A stretch of DNA of 64,000 bases from Fusobacteriaceae bacterium (GCA_900764925.1 CAAFPW010000090.1:1-64000); one strand, 5' to 3'. Positions 55,149 to 64,000 are shown, counted from the first letter of the stretch. The notes: generated by a model from the sequence alone, not told the origin. Made by a program: numbers and translations.

Positions 55149-55700
55149 ATGGCAATATTATTAGTAATTTTAGGATTGGTTTTTTTATTAGTTTTGATTG
55201 GAATAGGATATCAAAACAAATTTGTAAAGTTACATGAGAGAGTTAAAAATGCATGGAGTCAAATAGATGTTCAACTTCAAAAAAGATTTGATCTGATTCC
55301 CAATCTTGTGGAAGTGGTAAAGGGGTATGCTAGTCATGAGAAAGAAACTCTTGAGAGAGTTATAGCTGCCAGAACTCACTACACTACAGCGGGAACTGTA
55401 GATGAGAAAATACAAGCTAGTGGAGAGTTAGGAAGTGTATTGAGTAGACTTATGATGGTATCAGAGAGCTATCCAGATTTGAAAGCTAATGTAAATTTTA
55501 TAGATTTACAAAATCAATTGAAAGATATAGAGAGCAAGATAGGATTTGCACGTCAATTCTATAATGATACTGTTACATCATATAACCAAGCTATAAAAAT
55601 GATACCTGGAAATATTTTTGCTGGTATGTTTAACTTTAAAGAGGAACCATTATTTAAAGTTGAAGGTGAAGTAAGAGAGGTACCAAAAGTTAAATTTTAA
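55149..55700 (+). CDS. lemA: LemA family protein
   Basis: This protein of 183 residues has one N-terminal membrane segment (LLVILGLVFLLVLIGIGY) and a helical-bundle domain: NAWSQIDVQLQKRFDLIPNLVEVVKGYASHEKETLERVIAAR and DIESKIGFARQFYNDTVTSYN (given in part). These are strong LemA signatures. The role of bacterial LemA is unclear; it is commonly encoded beside DUF2207 proteins as here. AAAGGAGG precedes the ATG. Confidence 0.95.
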   Translation: MAILLVILGLVFLLVLIGIGYQNKFVKLHERVKNAWSQIDVQLQKRFDLIPNLVEVVKGYASHEKETLERVIAARTHYTTAGTVDEKIQASGELGSVLSRLMMVSESYPDLKANVNFIDLQNQLKDIESKIGFARQFYNDTVTSYNQAIKMIPGNIFAGMFNFKEEPLFKVEGEVREVPKVKF

Positions 55701-55711
55701 AAAATAGAATG

Positions 55712-55742
55712 AAAAAACACCTGTGAATGGCAGGTGTTTTTT
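55712..55742. terminator. Bidirectional terminator between lemA and galE
   Basis: AAAAAACACCTG and CAGGTGTTTTTT form a perfect 12-pair stem around seven bases, serving both converging transcripts. Confidence 0.9.
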
Positions 55743-55774
55743 CTTTTAAGAGAATTTTTTATATGATCTTGAAA

Positions 55775-56764
55775 TTAGTCTTCATATCCATTAGGGTGGT
55801 TTTTATGCCAATTCCAAGCTGTTTCTATAATTTTTTCTAGAGAGTTGTATTTAGGTTTCCAATTTAACTCTCTCATAGCTTTTTCAGAAGTAGCTACAAG
55901 TTTAGCTGGGTCTCCAGCTCTTCTAGGAGAAACAATAGCAGGGATAGGGTGTCCAGTTACTTTTCTAGTAACTTCGATAACCTCTTTAACAGAGAATCCC
56001 TCTCCATTTCCTAAGTTAAATATAGCACTATCTCCTCCATTGTATAATCTCTTAAGCGCAAGAATATGAGCATCAGCTAAATCCATTACATGGATATAGT
56101 CTCTTATACAAGTTCCATCAGGAGTAGGGTAGTCATCTCCATATATTCCTATGCTCTCTCTTTTTCCAAGAGCTACTTGTAAAATTATAGGGATAAGATG
56201 GCTCTCTGGGTTATGATCCTCACCGATTTCTCCAGTAGGATGAGCTCCAGCTACGTTAAAATATCTAAGAGCTGTAAATTTGATTCCATAAGCTACATCG
56301 CACCATTTCATCATTTTTTCAACAGCTAATTTACTCTCTCCATATGGGTTTGTTGGGAAAGTTTTATCTGTTTCTAAAATAGGTATATTTTCAGGCTCTC
56401 CATAAGTTGCTGCTGTTGAAGAGAAAACTATATTTTTAACATTGTATTTTCTCATAGCTTTTAATAAGCAAAGAGTACCATAGAAGTTATTTTCAAAATA
56501 TTTTAAAGGTTCTGTCATACTTTCTCCAACTAGAGAGAAAGCAGCAAAATCTATAACACCATCTATCTTATTTTCTTTGAATACTCTATCTAAAAACTCC
56601 TCATCTCTTAAATCTCCAAGTACAAGTTTAGCTTTTTCATGAACAGCATCCACATGTCCTGTTAAAAGATTATCTAAAACAATTACATCTTCTCCACTAT
56701 CGATTAAAGCTCTAGTTACATGACTTCCTATATAACCAGCACCACCACAAACTAATACTGACAT
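55775..56764 (-). CDS. galE: UDP-glucose 4-epimerase
   Basis: This SDR-type enzyme of 329 residues interconverts UDP-galactose and UDP-glucose with bound NAD. It has GGAGYIGSHVTRALIDSGEDV at the N terminus, the catalytic Ser in FSSTAATYG, YGESKLAVEKM with the Tyr-x3-Lys pair, and the sugar-nucleotide stretch PTPDGTCIRDYIHVMDLADAH. It is the last gene of the galK-galT-galE operon. Confidence 0.96.
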   Translation of the reverse strand: MSVLVCGGAGYIGSHVTRALIDSGEDVIVLDNLLTGHVDAVHEKAKLVLGDLRDEEFLDRVFKENKIDGVIDFAAFSLVGESMTEPLKYFENNFYGTLCLLKAMRKYNVKNIVFSSTAATYGEPENIPILETDKTFPTNPYGESKLAVEKMMKWCDVAYGIKFTALRYFNVAGAHPTGEIGEDHNPESHLIPIILQVALGKRESIGIYGDDYPTPDGTCIRDYIHVMDLADAHILALKRLYNGGDSAIFNLGNGEGFSVKEVIEVTRKVTGHPIPAIVSPRRAGDPAKLVATSEKAMRELNWKPKYNSLEKIIETAWNWHKNHPNGYED

Positions 56765-56774
56765 AATGTCCTCC

Positions 56775-58301
56775 TTAAAATTTAATAGAATTTACATGAT
56801 TTACAAAGTTTAATAAACCTTTTTGTCCCTTCTCATCTCTTTTATAGACTCCAGCATCCTCTAAAACTCTTGAGAAAGTTATTCCTACTTCAGATTTTAA
56901 TATATCATATGCATTTTGAGAAGATACATTTTCATGTTTTTTCATAATATTTTTTATCCACTCTAAATGTTTTTCAACTTTACTGTCATTTTTAATTTTT
57001 TCCTCATAGTTAGATTCAACTATGTAATTACTTAGGATTTCTAACTCCTCTTTCAATCTTCCTGGAAGTACAGCAAGTCCCATAACTTCAATTAATCCAA
57101 TGTTTTCTTTCTTGATGTTGTGAACATCAGCATGAGGATGGAATATTCCAAGTGGATGCTCTTCACTTGTTCTATTGTTTCTTAGTACAAGATCAAGCTC
57201 AAAATTCTCTCCTCTTCTTCTAGCTATTGGTGTTACTGTATTGTGAGGAGTCTCATCAGAATAAGCAAATATTCCAAGAGAAGCATCGCTATACTCTCTC
57301 CAAGCTTTTAATATTTTATCAGCTAGTTCAACTAGTTTTAATCTATCTTTTCCTGTAACTCTAATTACAGACATAGGCCATTTAACAATTCCTGCTTCAA
57401 TATCCTCAAATCCCTCAAAAACAACTTTTGTTTCAACAGGAGCTTTAGCCATAGGGAACTCATGATGTCCACCTTGGTAGTGATCATGGCTAAGTATAGA
57501 TCCACCAACTATTGGTAAATCTGCATTTGAACCTATAAAATAGTGTGGAAGAAGAGCTGTAAAACTTGTAAGTCTGTCAAAAGCTTCCTTAGTAACTTTC
57601 ATAGGTCTGTGTTCTCCAGAGAAAACAATAGCATGTTCATTGTAATATACATATGGAGAGTATTGAATAAACCAAGGCTCATTTGTTAGAGTTAGTGGGA
57701 GAACTCTGTGGTTTTGACGTGCAGGGTGATTTACCCTACCAGAGTATCCCACATTCTCATAACAAAGTAGGCATTTTGGGTATGAAGACTGTGGCATTAA
57801 TCTTTCTTTTGCAATATCTCTAGGATCTTTTTCAGGTTTAGAAAGATTTACTGTAATTTCCATATCACCATATTCAGTAGCTGAATACCAGTGCATATTT
57901 TTAGCTATTCTATCAGTTCTTATATAGTTAGATTTTTGAGCAAAGTCATAGTAGAAATTAGTAGCTTCCTCTACACCTTTCTCCTGAGATATTTTTTCAA
58001 ATTTTTCTATGATCTGTGTAGCAGTAGGAGTTAATTTTCCCATTATCTCTGTATCAAAAAGATCTCTCATAGTGATAGTATCTTCGATGATCTCTTTCTC
58101 TACTGCGTAGTCACAAATTTTATTTAAGATATCTGTAGGATAGTTAGGAATCTCTTCTTCAGCAATTTCTACCTCTTCCCAATCATCTAATTTTAATGTA
58201 TGTAAAATTTCATTTTTAGCAATTATCTCATCATACTTACCAATTAAACTATTTTTTAATCCATAGGCAAGTAAAAGTTTAATCTCTTTAAATATATTCA
58301 T
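56775..58301 (-). CDS. galT: UDP-glucose--hexose-1-phosphate uridylyltransferase, class II
   Basis: This enzyme exchanges UMP between UDP-glucose and galactose 1-phosphate. It has 508 residues, the long class II form of Firmicutes-type bacteria rather than the 350-residue E. coli type. Stretches are PSSYPKCLLCYENVGYSGR-like (QSSYPKCLLCYENVGYSG), HRVLPLTLTNEPWFIQYSPYVYYNEH, SILSHDHYQGGHHEFPM and the HPHADVHNIKKENIGLIEVMGLAVLPGRL region (given in part). Its start overlaps the galK stop. Confidence 0.95.
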   Translation of the reverse strand: MNIFKEIKLLLAYGLKNSLIGKYDEIIAKNEILHTLKLDDWEEVEIAEEEIPNYPTDILNKICDYAVEKEIIEDTITMRDLFDTEIMGKLTPTATQIIEKFEKISQEKGVEEATNFYYDFAQKSNYIRTDRIAKNMHWYSATEYGDMEITVNLSKPEKDPRDIAKERLMPQSSYPKCLLCYENVGYSGRVNHPARQNHRVLPLTLTNEPWFIQYSPYVYYNEHAIVFSGEHRPMKVTKEAFDRLTSFTALLPHYFIGSNADLPIVGGSILSHDHYQGGHHEFPMAKAPVETKVVFEGFEDIEAGIVKWPMSVIRVTGKDRLKLVELADKILKAWREYSDASLGIFAYSDETPHNTVTPIARRRGENFELDLVLRNNRTSEEHPLGIFHPHADVHNIKKENIGLIEVMGLAVLPGRLKEELEILSNYIVESNYEEKIKNDSKVEKHLEWIKNIMKKHENVSSQNAYDILKSEVGITFSRVLEDAGVYKRDEKGQKGLLNFVNHVNSIKF

Positions 58302-59476
58302 TAATATTCACCTAACTTTCTGCTTCCATCACCAATTTTAGCAACATAGAAATCAGCTACAAGACCTGTTTTAGCTGTGTATTTTTCTCCAACAGTTTTG
58401 ATAAACTCATCTATGTTTTCATCTTTTACTATACTTACTGTACATCCACCAAATCCAGCACCTGTCATACGAGCTCCGATTACTCCTTTAGCTTCCCAAG
58501 CAGCTTCAACTAGAGAATCAAGTTCAAATCCAGTAACTTCGTAATCATCTCTTAAAGAGATGTGAGAAGCGTTCATAAGTTTTCCAAAAGCTTCAATATC
58601 TCCTTCACCTAACTTTTTAACAGCTTCTACTGTTCTTGCGTTTTCTGTTACAGCGTGAGTAGCTCTTTTTAGTTGTTCTTCATCTTTTATGAAGTGTTTT
58701 ACTTCATTAAATTTTTCAACTGAAAGCTCTCCAAGGTATTTTATATCTATTCCATTTTCATTTAATACCTTTACAGCAGCTTCACATGAAGATCTTCTTT
58801 CATTATATTTTGAATCAGCAAGTCCTCTTTTTTTGTTAGTATTAGCTATTACTACAGAAGCTCCGTTTAAAGAGATAGGAGCATATTGGTAGTTTAAAGA
58901 GTTACAATCAAGTAAGATTGCATTGTCTTTTTTACCCATACCAATAGCAAATTGGTCCATGATTCCACAGTTTACACCTATAAATTGATTTTCAGCTTTT
59001 TGAGATAGTTTTACCATATCTACCATATCTACATCTAAATTGAAGAAATCTTTTAAAATAACTGATGTCAATAGTTCTAATGAAGCAGATGAAGAAAGTC
59101 CAGCTCCATTTGGAATAGTTCCATTTATTAAAACGTCAAATCCTGAATCAATTTTAAAACCAGCATCAATAAAAGTTTTAATAACTCCTTTTGGATAATT
59201 AGCCCAGTTATCCTCTTTCTTATATGTTAATTCATCTAAAGTAAACTCTTTTATTCCCTCGTTTACAAAGTTTAATGAATACATTCTAAATTTATTGTCA
59301 TCTCTTTTTACTGCAATACCATAAGTTCCAAAATCAAGAGCACATGGGAAAACAAAACCACCATTGTAGTCTGTATGTTCTCCAATAAGATTTACTCTAC
59401 CAGGAGAAAAGAAAGCTTCTACCTTTCCTTCATAATTAAAAATCTTTTTAAATTCTTTAACTAAATCTTGTATCAT
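58301..59476 (-). CDS. galK: Galactokinase
   Basis: This GHMP-family kinase of 391 residues phosphorylates galactose at C1. It has FFSPGRVNLIGEHTDYNGG at the N terminus, the ATP loop GTIPNGAGLSSSASLELL, catalytic-site CGIMDQFAIGMGKK and the C-terminal GARMTGAGFGGCTVSI. It is first in the Leloir operon and divergent from a ROK regulator-like gene. TCGGAGG precedes the ATG. Confidence 0.97.
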   Translation of the reverse strand: MIQDLVKEFKKIFNYEGKVEAFFSPGRVNLIGEHTDYNGGFVFPCALDFGTYGIAVKRDDNKFRMYSLNFVNEGIKEFTLDELTYKKEDNWANYPKGVIKTFIDAGFKIDSGFDVLINGTIPNGAGLSSSASLELLTSVILKDFFNLDVDMVDMVKLSQKAENQFIGVNCGIMDQFAIGMGKKDNAILLDCNSLNYQYAPISLNGASVVIANTNKKRGLADSKYNERRSSCEAAVKVLNENGIDIKYLGELSVEKFNEVKHFIKDEEQLKRATHAVTENARTVEAVKKLGEGDIEAFGKLMNASHISLRDDYEVTGFELDSLVEAAWEAKGVIGARMTGAGFGGCTVSIVKDENIDEFIKTVGEKYTAKTGLVADFYVAKIGDGSRKLGEY

Positions 59477-59564
59477 GTCTAACCTCCGATTAAATTATCT
59501 ATTTACATATCACTAGTATATAATATTTTTACATTTAATAGAAATAAAAAAATAGAAAAAAGAA

Positions 59565-59593
59565 AAACTTATTTAACTTTATAAAATAAGTTT
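59565..59593. promoter_or_regulatory. Perfect inverted repeat between galK and the ROK gene
   Basis: AAACTTATTT (59565-59574) and AAATAAGTTT (59584-59593) are perfect inverted copies with a nine-base spacer. The repeat touches the -35 box of the ROK gene promoter, so it is a candidate operator for galactose regulation or autoregulation. Confidence 0.55.
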
Positions 59594-59620
59594 GGATTTC
59601 TTTAAAAAATTTAGTAAAAT
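59592..59620 (+). promoter_or_regulatory. Promoter of the ROK-family gene
   Basis: TTGGAT (59592-59597) and TAAAAT (59615-59620) have 17-base spacing. Confidence 0.55.
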
Positions 59621-59651
59621 ATAAGTATAGAAGATATAAGGGGGAGAAAGC

Positions 59652-60806
59652 TTGAAAAAAGAAAATATAAAATTAAAGATTTTAGAGCTGATAAAAGAGG
59701 AGAATGGTATTTCTAGAATAGAGATATCAAGACGTTTTGAAATTACACCAGCAGCTGTAGGAAAGATTATTAATGAATTTTTAGAGAGTGGAATAATAAT
59801 AGAAGAGAGAGAGGGAAAATCAACAGGAGGAAGAAAACCACTACTTCTTAATATAAATAAAGAAAAAATAGGAAAGATATTGGGGGTTTATTTTGCTCCT
59901 ACTTTTGTTCAAATCAGTATAGGGGATATAGATGGATATATATTTTCAAGTAGAAGACTGAGATTGGGAGACTTAGGTGGAGATATAATAGGCGAAACAG
60001 AAAAGATAGTAGAGGGAATACTTAAGAAAAATAAGGATATAAATATTATATCTGTGGTAATGAATGGACTTGTAGATATTGAAAAAGGGATATCAATATT
60101 TTCTCCACACTATAATACAAAGAATATTCCTATTGTTGAGAGATTTACAAAAAAATTTAAAAAGAAGATATTTTTAGAAAATGATGTAAGGGCTATGGCA
60201 CTAGCTGAAAAAGTTTATGGTTTGTGTAAGGAGAATAATAACTTTGTAGTCTTAAATATAGAGGAAGGTGTTGGAGGAAGTATATATTTAAATAATATGC
60301 TATACCATGGATACGGTTCTATGTCAGGGGAATTAGGACATATGGTAGTTAAGAGAAATAGTTTAGAAAAATGTTCTTGTGGAAAAAAGGGCTGCTTAGA
60401 AACAGAAGTTTCAAATAGAGCTATAATAAAAAAAGTGATAGCTTGTATAAAGATAAATAATCAATATAGTTCCTTAAAAAAAATACTAGATAAAGATGGA
60501 ATGTTAAAAATAAAGGATATTATTGATGGGGTAGAGGAGAAAGATATGGTAAGCTTGACAGTGACTATGGAAGCACTACACTATATAGCTCATGCAATAG
60601 ATATGGTTATCTCAGTAATTAATCCTGAAAAGATTATAGTTTATGGAGATTTATTTCAAAGTGAGTATATATTTAAGAATATGTTAAAAGAGATAAAAAA
60701 GTTAACTATGGATGAGCAGAATTACCAGATAAAGAGAACAGAGTTTTATGAAAAGATTTATGATATAGCACCACTTGCTTTAACTAATTATATGTTGTTT
60801 AAATAA
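59652..60806 (+). CDS. ROK-family transcriptional regulator (NagC/XylR type)
   Basis: The protein is 384 residues. A winged helix-turn-helix (LKILELIKEENGISRIEISRRFEITPAAVGKIINEF) is followed by a ROK sugar-kinase-like domain with ENDVRAMALAEKVYG, a GELGHMVV motif and the zinc site CSCGKKGCLE. The helix-turn-helix marks it as a regulator rather than a glucokinase. The start is TTG with GGGGGAG upstream. Its divergence from galKTE suggests it controls those genes; the sugar effector is inferred. Confidence 0.9.
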   Translation: MKKENIKLKILELIKEENGISRIEISRRFEITPAAVGKIINEFLESGIIIEEREGKSTGGRKPLLLNINKEKIGKILGVYFAPTFVQISIGDIDGYIFSSRRLRLGDLGGDIIGETEKIVEGILKKNKDINIISVVMNGLVDIEKGISIFSPHYNTKNIPIVERFTKKFKKKIFLENDVRAMALAEKVYGLCKENNNFVVLNIEEGVGGSIYLNNMLYHGYGSMSGELGHMVVKRNSLEKCSCGKKGCLETEVSNRAIIKKVIACIKINNQYSSLKKILDKDGMLKIKDIIDGVEEKDMVSLTVTMEALHYIAHAIDMVISVINPEKIIVYGDLFQSEYIFKNMLKEIKKLTMDEQNYQIKRTEFYEKIYDIAPLALTNYMLFK

Positions 60807-60808
60807 TA

Positions 60809-60840
60809 AGAAAAGGGCTTGATTACTCAAGCCCTTTTCT
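60809..60840 (+). terminator. Terminator after the ROK gene
   Basis: AGAAAAGGGCTTGA and TCAAGCCCTTTTCT form a 14-pair stem around TTAC, with the T tract inside the second arm. The following 169 bases to hslU are AT-rich with nothing recognisable. Confidence 0.75.
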
Positions 60841-61009
60841 CACTATATAAAACATCTTGGGGAAAGATTTTATGCTATTATAATACCACCTGTATGTGAC
60901 AATCTCGTGACAAAATTTCAAAAAAATATATTTTTTTTGAAAAAATATAAAAAATTATGAAATAGTGAAAAAAACACATGTTATTTTTAAAACAAGTTAT
61001 ACCTTTTTA

Positions 61010-62317
61010 CTACAGAATAAATTTATCTAAATTTTCTTCCTCTTCATCCTTTTTAAATATTTTTTTAACAAAATTTACATCAACAGTTATTTTTTTACTC
61101 TCTTCATATGGGGCATCAAACATAATCTCTCTCAAAAGTTCTTCAACTACTGCAGCTAATCTTCTAGCTCCTATATTTTCAACTTTTTCATTTTGAGTAG
61201 CTGTTATTTCAGCAATTTTTTCAATAGCTCCTTTTGTAAAACTAAGTTCAACATTATCCACAGCTAACATAGCTTTATACTGTTCTAAAAGATTATATTC
61301 AACCTCAGTAAGAATTTTAATAAAATCTTCCTTTTCTAAATTTTTTAATTTAACCCTGATAGGAAATCTACCTTGTAGTTCTGGCATAAGATCAGCTGGA
61401 GAACTTTGAGAAAAAGCTCCTGCAGCTATAAATAAGATATGATCAGTTTTAACAGGTCCATATTTTGTCATAACTGTACTTCCTTCAACTATAGGAAGTA
61501 TATCTCTTTGTACCCCTTGCCTAGATACATCACCCTTACCAGCACCCTCTCTTTCTGTGATTTTATCTATCTCATCTATAAATATAATACCATTGTTTTC
61601 TACATTTTCTACTACTTCTTGTGCCAATGTTTCTAAATCTATTTTTTTCTCAACCTCTTCATCTAAAAATATAGAAACAGCATTTTTAACAGTAGTATTT
61701 ATCTTTTTTAATTTTCCAGGAAGAGTGGACATCATTTGATCAATAAATCCACCGATATCCTCTCCACCAGATACTACCTCTATGATAGGGATATCGTTAT
61801 CTTTTTTAGGTCTATCTATCTCTATCTCAGCTTGGTCATACTTTCCTTCAAGAATATCTTGTTTTATCTTTTCTTTCTCTCCATCGTTTAGAGAGTCATA
61901 TGGTTTTAATACTTTTGCTACTCTTTCAATAGCAGTATCTAGAGATGCTATTCTTAAAGAGTTAAATTTTTCCTCTTTCATCTTTCTATATGTAAGGGCA
62001 ACTAAATCCTTAATAATACTCTCTACATCTTTTCCTACGTACCCAACTTCAGTATATTTAGTAGCTTCAACTTTTAAGAAAGGGGCATTAGCAATCTTAG
62101 CTATTCTTCTGGCTATCTCAGTTTTTCCTACTCCAGTAGATCCTATCAAGATGATATTTTTAGGAGTAATCTCTTTTCTCAAGTTTTCATCTGCTATCAT
62201 TTTTCTTCTATCTCTATTTCTTAAAGAGATAGCTACATTTTTCTTAGCTTCATCCTGTGAAATTATATACTTATTTAATTCTTCTAATATTTTTTTAGGT
62301 GTAAGTTCTCTATTCAT
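61010..62317 (-). CDS. hslU: ATP-dependent protease ATPase subunit HslU (ClpY)
   Basis: This AAA+ unfoldase of 435 residues normally drives the HslV protease. It has ELTPKKILEELNKYIISQDEAKKNVAISLRNRDRR at the N terminus (given in part), Walker A GSTGVGKTE, a long I domain (about 110-240), Walker B IIFIDEIDKI and GRFPIRVKL. ATG 62317 has GGAGAG six bases upstream; five earlier codons are excluded. No hslV gene is adjacent, although hslV usually lies directly before hslU. Confidence 0.95.
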   Translation of the reverse strand: MNRELTPKKILEELNKYIISQDEAKKNVAISLRNRDRRKMIADENLRKEITPKNIILIGSTGVGKTEIARRIAKIANAPFLKVEATKYTEVGYVGKDVESIIKDLVALTYRKMKEEKFNSLRIASLDTAIERVAKVLKPYDSLNDGEKEKIKQDILEGKYDQAEIEIDRPKKDNDIPIIEVVSGGEDIGGFIDQMMSTLPGKLKKINTTVKNAVSIFLDEEVEKKIDLETLAQEVVENVENNGIIFIDEIDKITEREGAGKGDVSRQGVQRDILPIVEGSTVMTKYGPVKTDHILFIAAGAFSQSSPADLMPELQGRFPIRVKLKNLEKEDFIKILTEVEYNLLEQYKAMLAVDNVELSFTKGAIEKIAEITATQNEKVENIGARRLAAVVEELLREIMFDAPYEESKKITVDVNFVKKIFKKDEEEENLDKFIL

Positions 62318-62337
62318 AATATCTCTCCTCACTCATT

Positions 62338-62916
62338 CTATAAATCTATTATCATAACGTCTCTTAGAGCTTGTAAATTTTCAAAAGTAGGTGTATCTAT
62401 TCTAACTTTATAGGTAACTCTGTCGTTATATCCTTTATCTAAATACTCTCCTCTACCATTATTTATGATAGTTTCTACATCCCCAATTCTCTCATATGAG
62501 AAATCAATTAGATAGATTTTTTTCTCAACATACTCCTCTATACCAGCTTCTTGTATAGCTAGCTTAGCTGTTTTAGCATAATTTCTAACAAGTCCACCTG
62601 CTCCCAATTTGATACCTCCAAAATATCTGGTAGCAACTACAGCAAGATTGGTAACCTCCATATAGGTAATTATATCTCCCATAGGCTTTCCAGCTGTTCC
62701 ACTAGGTTCTCCATCATCGTCAGTTTTAAAATACTCCTGTCCATTATCAACTACTTTGTAAGCTGAACAGTTATGGGTAGCATCAGGGTGCTTATCCTTT
62801 ATTGATTGAATAAAGCTTTCAGCTTCAGCTTTACTTCCTACAGGTTTAACATAACCTATAAACCTAGATTTTCTTTCTTCAAACTCTATAACATATTCTC
62901 TAGCAACACTTTTCAT
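62338..62916 (-). CDS. YigZ/IMPACT family protein
   Basis: This soluble protein of 192 residues has the N-terminal UPF0029/IMPACT domain: EFEERKSRFIGYVKPV, HPDATHNCSAYKV, DDDGEPSGTAGKPM and VVATRYFGGIKLGAGGLVRNYAK, all hallmarks. A C-terminal DUF1949-type domain follows. The bacterial role is not settled; yeast and mammalian relatives act in translation control. It is probably cotranscribed with the M50 protease and hslU. Confidence 0.94.
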   Translation of the reverse strand: MKSVAREYVIEFEERKSRFIGYVKPVGSKAEAESFIQSIKDKHPDATHNCSAYKVVDNGQEYFKTDDDGEPSGTAGKPMGDIITYMEVTNLAVVATRYFGGIKLGAGGLVRNYAKTAKLAIQEAGIEEYVEKKIYLIDFSYERIGDVETIINNGRGEYLDKGYNDRVTYKVRIDTPTFENLQALRDVMIIDL

Positions 62917-62928
62917 TCTCTTTCTCCA

Positions 62929-63663
62929 TTAAATAATCTTATCTAAAAAAGCTAGGATAGACATATAAGCAGGAGCTATAAATCTATATAGAAGACCTGT
63001 CCAGCTTAAGATTAAAATAATAAAAATTCCATATCTATCCATATGAAATATACTATCTCTTAAATCATAACTTCCTATTGAGGCAAGTACCCTAGAACCA
63101 TCTAGTGGTGGGATAGGCATAATATTGAAAACAGCAAGTAAAATATTTAGACTGATCATATATAATACAGCTTCTAATAGGTGTAATGTGGCAAGTATAT
63201 CATACATATATTTAAACATGAACATACCAATAATAGCAAGTAAAATATTTGAAGCTACACCAGCTATTGCTACTAAAAACTCTCCTACTCTTCCATATTT
63301 GAGTCTATAATAGTTAATAGGAACAGGTTTTGCCCATCCAAAAATAAAAGAGGAACCTGACAAGATCATAAATATAGGGAAAAGAGTTCCTAGTGGATCT
63401 AAGTGGTGTAGGGGATTTAAACTCAATCTTCCATATTTTTTAGCTGTATTATCTCCACATATATAAGCCATAAGTCCATGTGAAATTTCATGTACTAAGA
63501 GAGAAAAGATAAGTATAGCTATATTTATAAAAATACTTGGATTAAATAGAATATTTTTTCCAAAGCTTAAAAGAATATAGGCTACTATCACTCCAATTAT
63601 TATTTTTGTGGAAGTAGGCATACCTCTATTGAGATATTTTAGTTCGTTTATAAATCTTTTCAT
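62929..63663 (-). CDS. Site-2 protease-type M50 membrane metalloprotease
   Basis: This polytopic membrane protein of 244 residues has the zinc motif HEISH in LLVHEISHGLMAYICG and the third ligand in NIMPIPPLDGSRV, as in compact SpoIVFB/YwhC-type site-2 proteases. ATG 63663 is chosen because AAAGGA lies upstream; the longer frame extends 14 codons into comEC. Even so it overlaps the comEC end by 38 bases. Substrate unknown. Confidence 0.9.
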   Translation of the reverse strand: MKRFINELKYLNRGMPTSTKIIIGVIVAYILLSFGKNILFNPSIFINIAILIFSLLVHEISHGLMAYICGDNTAKKYGRLSLNPLHHLDPLGTLFPIFMILSGSSFIFGWAKPVPINYYRLKYGRVGEFLVAIAGVASNILLAIIGMFMFKYMYDILATLHLLEAVLYMISLNILLAVFNIMPIPPLDGSRVLASIGSYDLRDSIFHMDRYGIFIILILSWTGLLYRFIAPAYMSILAFLDKII

Positions 63664-64000
63664 TTTTTTTATAGTCCTTTCTAAATTTAAAAATGAAGAC
63701 TCCAATTATAAAAATTAAATAAAAGATTGTAATAAATGGAGAATCACTTTGATATTTTATACTCATAAATGGTAAATTATAGAAAAAATCTACCAATATA
63801 GAGAATATTTTAAAAATAAAATTAAGAATTGGGATAATCAAAAATCCCAATGATAAATTTTCCAAAAGTAATCCAATAAACCCCAATGAGATAAATAGGG
63901 TTCCCACAGGGACTACTACAAGATTAGTGATAAAAGAAAAAAGTTGTACTGTTCCAAACTCTCTTATTAGAAGTGGAGCAAGAAAAATCTGTATACTCAA
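63626..64000 (-). CDS. comEC: ComEC/Rec2 family DNA uptake channel, C-terminal part (cut by window edge)
   Basis: The last 124 or so residues of a membrane protein whose 5' end lies beyond the window. The stretch SIQIFLAPLLIREFGTVQLFSFITNLVVVPVGTLFISLGF is typical of the competence domain of ComEC (given in part), followed by two or three more hydrophobic segments and a basic tail. ComEC forms the inner-membrane channel for transforming DNA. Here no metallo-lactamase DNA-nuclease domain follows the competence domain, so this is the shorter form. Confidence 0.8.
   Translation of the reverse strand: MSIQIFLAPLLIREFGTVQLFSFITNLVVVPVGTLFISLGFIGLLLENLSLGFLIIPILNFIFKIFSILVDFFYNLPFMSIKYQSDSPFITIFYLIFIIGVFIFKFRKDYKKNEKIYKRTKISQ

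Noticed and set aside
61782..62357. 191-codon plus-strand frame opposite hslU.
   Set aside because: hslU is certain on the other strand; the frame's hydrophobic product is a by-product of complementary codons.

Overview
The window looks like a chromosomal stretch of a low-GC anaerobe of the genus Fusobacterium (phylum Fusobacteriota). The grounds are the AT-rich sequence, the coenzyme B12-dependent methylaspartate route of glutamate fermentation joined to citrate-lyase-type genes, the housekeeping gene order, and strong GGAGG ribosome sites with several TTG/GTG starts. The genus is inferred from content; no rRNA or other marker here settles the species. No tRNA, rRNA, CRISPR array, complete insertion sequence or prophage was seen.

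Layout. (1) 1-5057: a plasmid-initiator-like (Rep_3-type) gene is divergent from a four-gene operon of a lactose/cellobiose-family PTS (IIB, IIC), a short GrdB-like protein and an M20 dipeptidase. (2) 5068-7817: asnA and metK each carry an RNA switch on the minus strand. metK has a SAM-I riboswitch. asnA has what appears to be a trp-type attenuator whose 25-codon leader peptide contains seven consecutive Asn codons. (3) 7823-16235: minus-strand glutamate fermentation genes glmS-glmL-glmE-mal-citD-citE-citF, then an acetate transporter. Together they convert glutamate through methylaspartate and mesaconate, and cleave citramalate to acetate and pyruvate; mesaconase is not in the window. (4) 16463-32241: plus-strand translation and proteostasis block rimP-nusA-ylxR/L7Ae fusion-infB-rbfA-recJ-tig, then clpP-clpX-lon-engB-valS and an unknown small gene. 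(5) 32271-34646: HAD phosphatase, LysR regulator, GmhA-type isomerase.

(6) 34711-51245: a large sugar-diacid (glucarate/galactarate) island. One minus-strand operon (tartronate semialdehyde reductase, glucarate dehydratase, DapA-family aldolase, glycerate kinase, plus three accessory genes) is divergent from a CdaR-type regulator. There follow an AEC permease, galactarate dehydratase (garD), and a divergent operon of a second glucarate dehydratase with a tripartite tricarboxylate-type transporter (TctB, TctA, TctC) and a LysR gene. The route inferred is diacid, then 5-keto-4-deoxyglucarate, then pyruvate plus tartronate semialdehyde, then glycerate, then 2-phosphoglycerate.

(7) 51263-55742: secreted nuclease, M32 carboxypeptidase, DUF2207 membrane protein and LemA. 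(8) 55775-60840: Leloir galactose operon galK-galT-galE divergent from a ROK-family gene. (9) 61010-64000: hslU, a YigZ/IMPACT-family gene, an M50 site-2-type protease and the 3' end of comEC, cut by the window edge.

The observation most worth pursuing is the Asn-codon leader and its mutually exclusive hairpins upstream of asnA. Next are the PTS/GrdB-like/dipeptidase operon beside a plasmid-initiator-like gene, and the DapA-type aldolase that seems to replace GarL.
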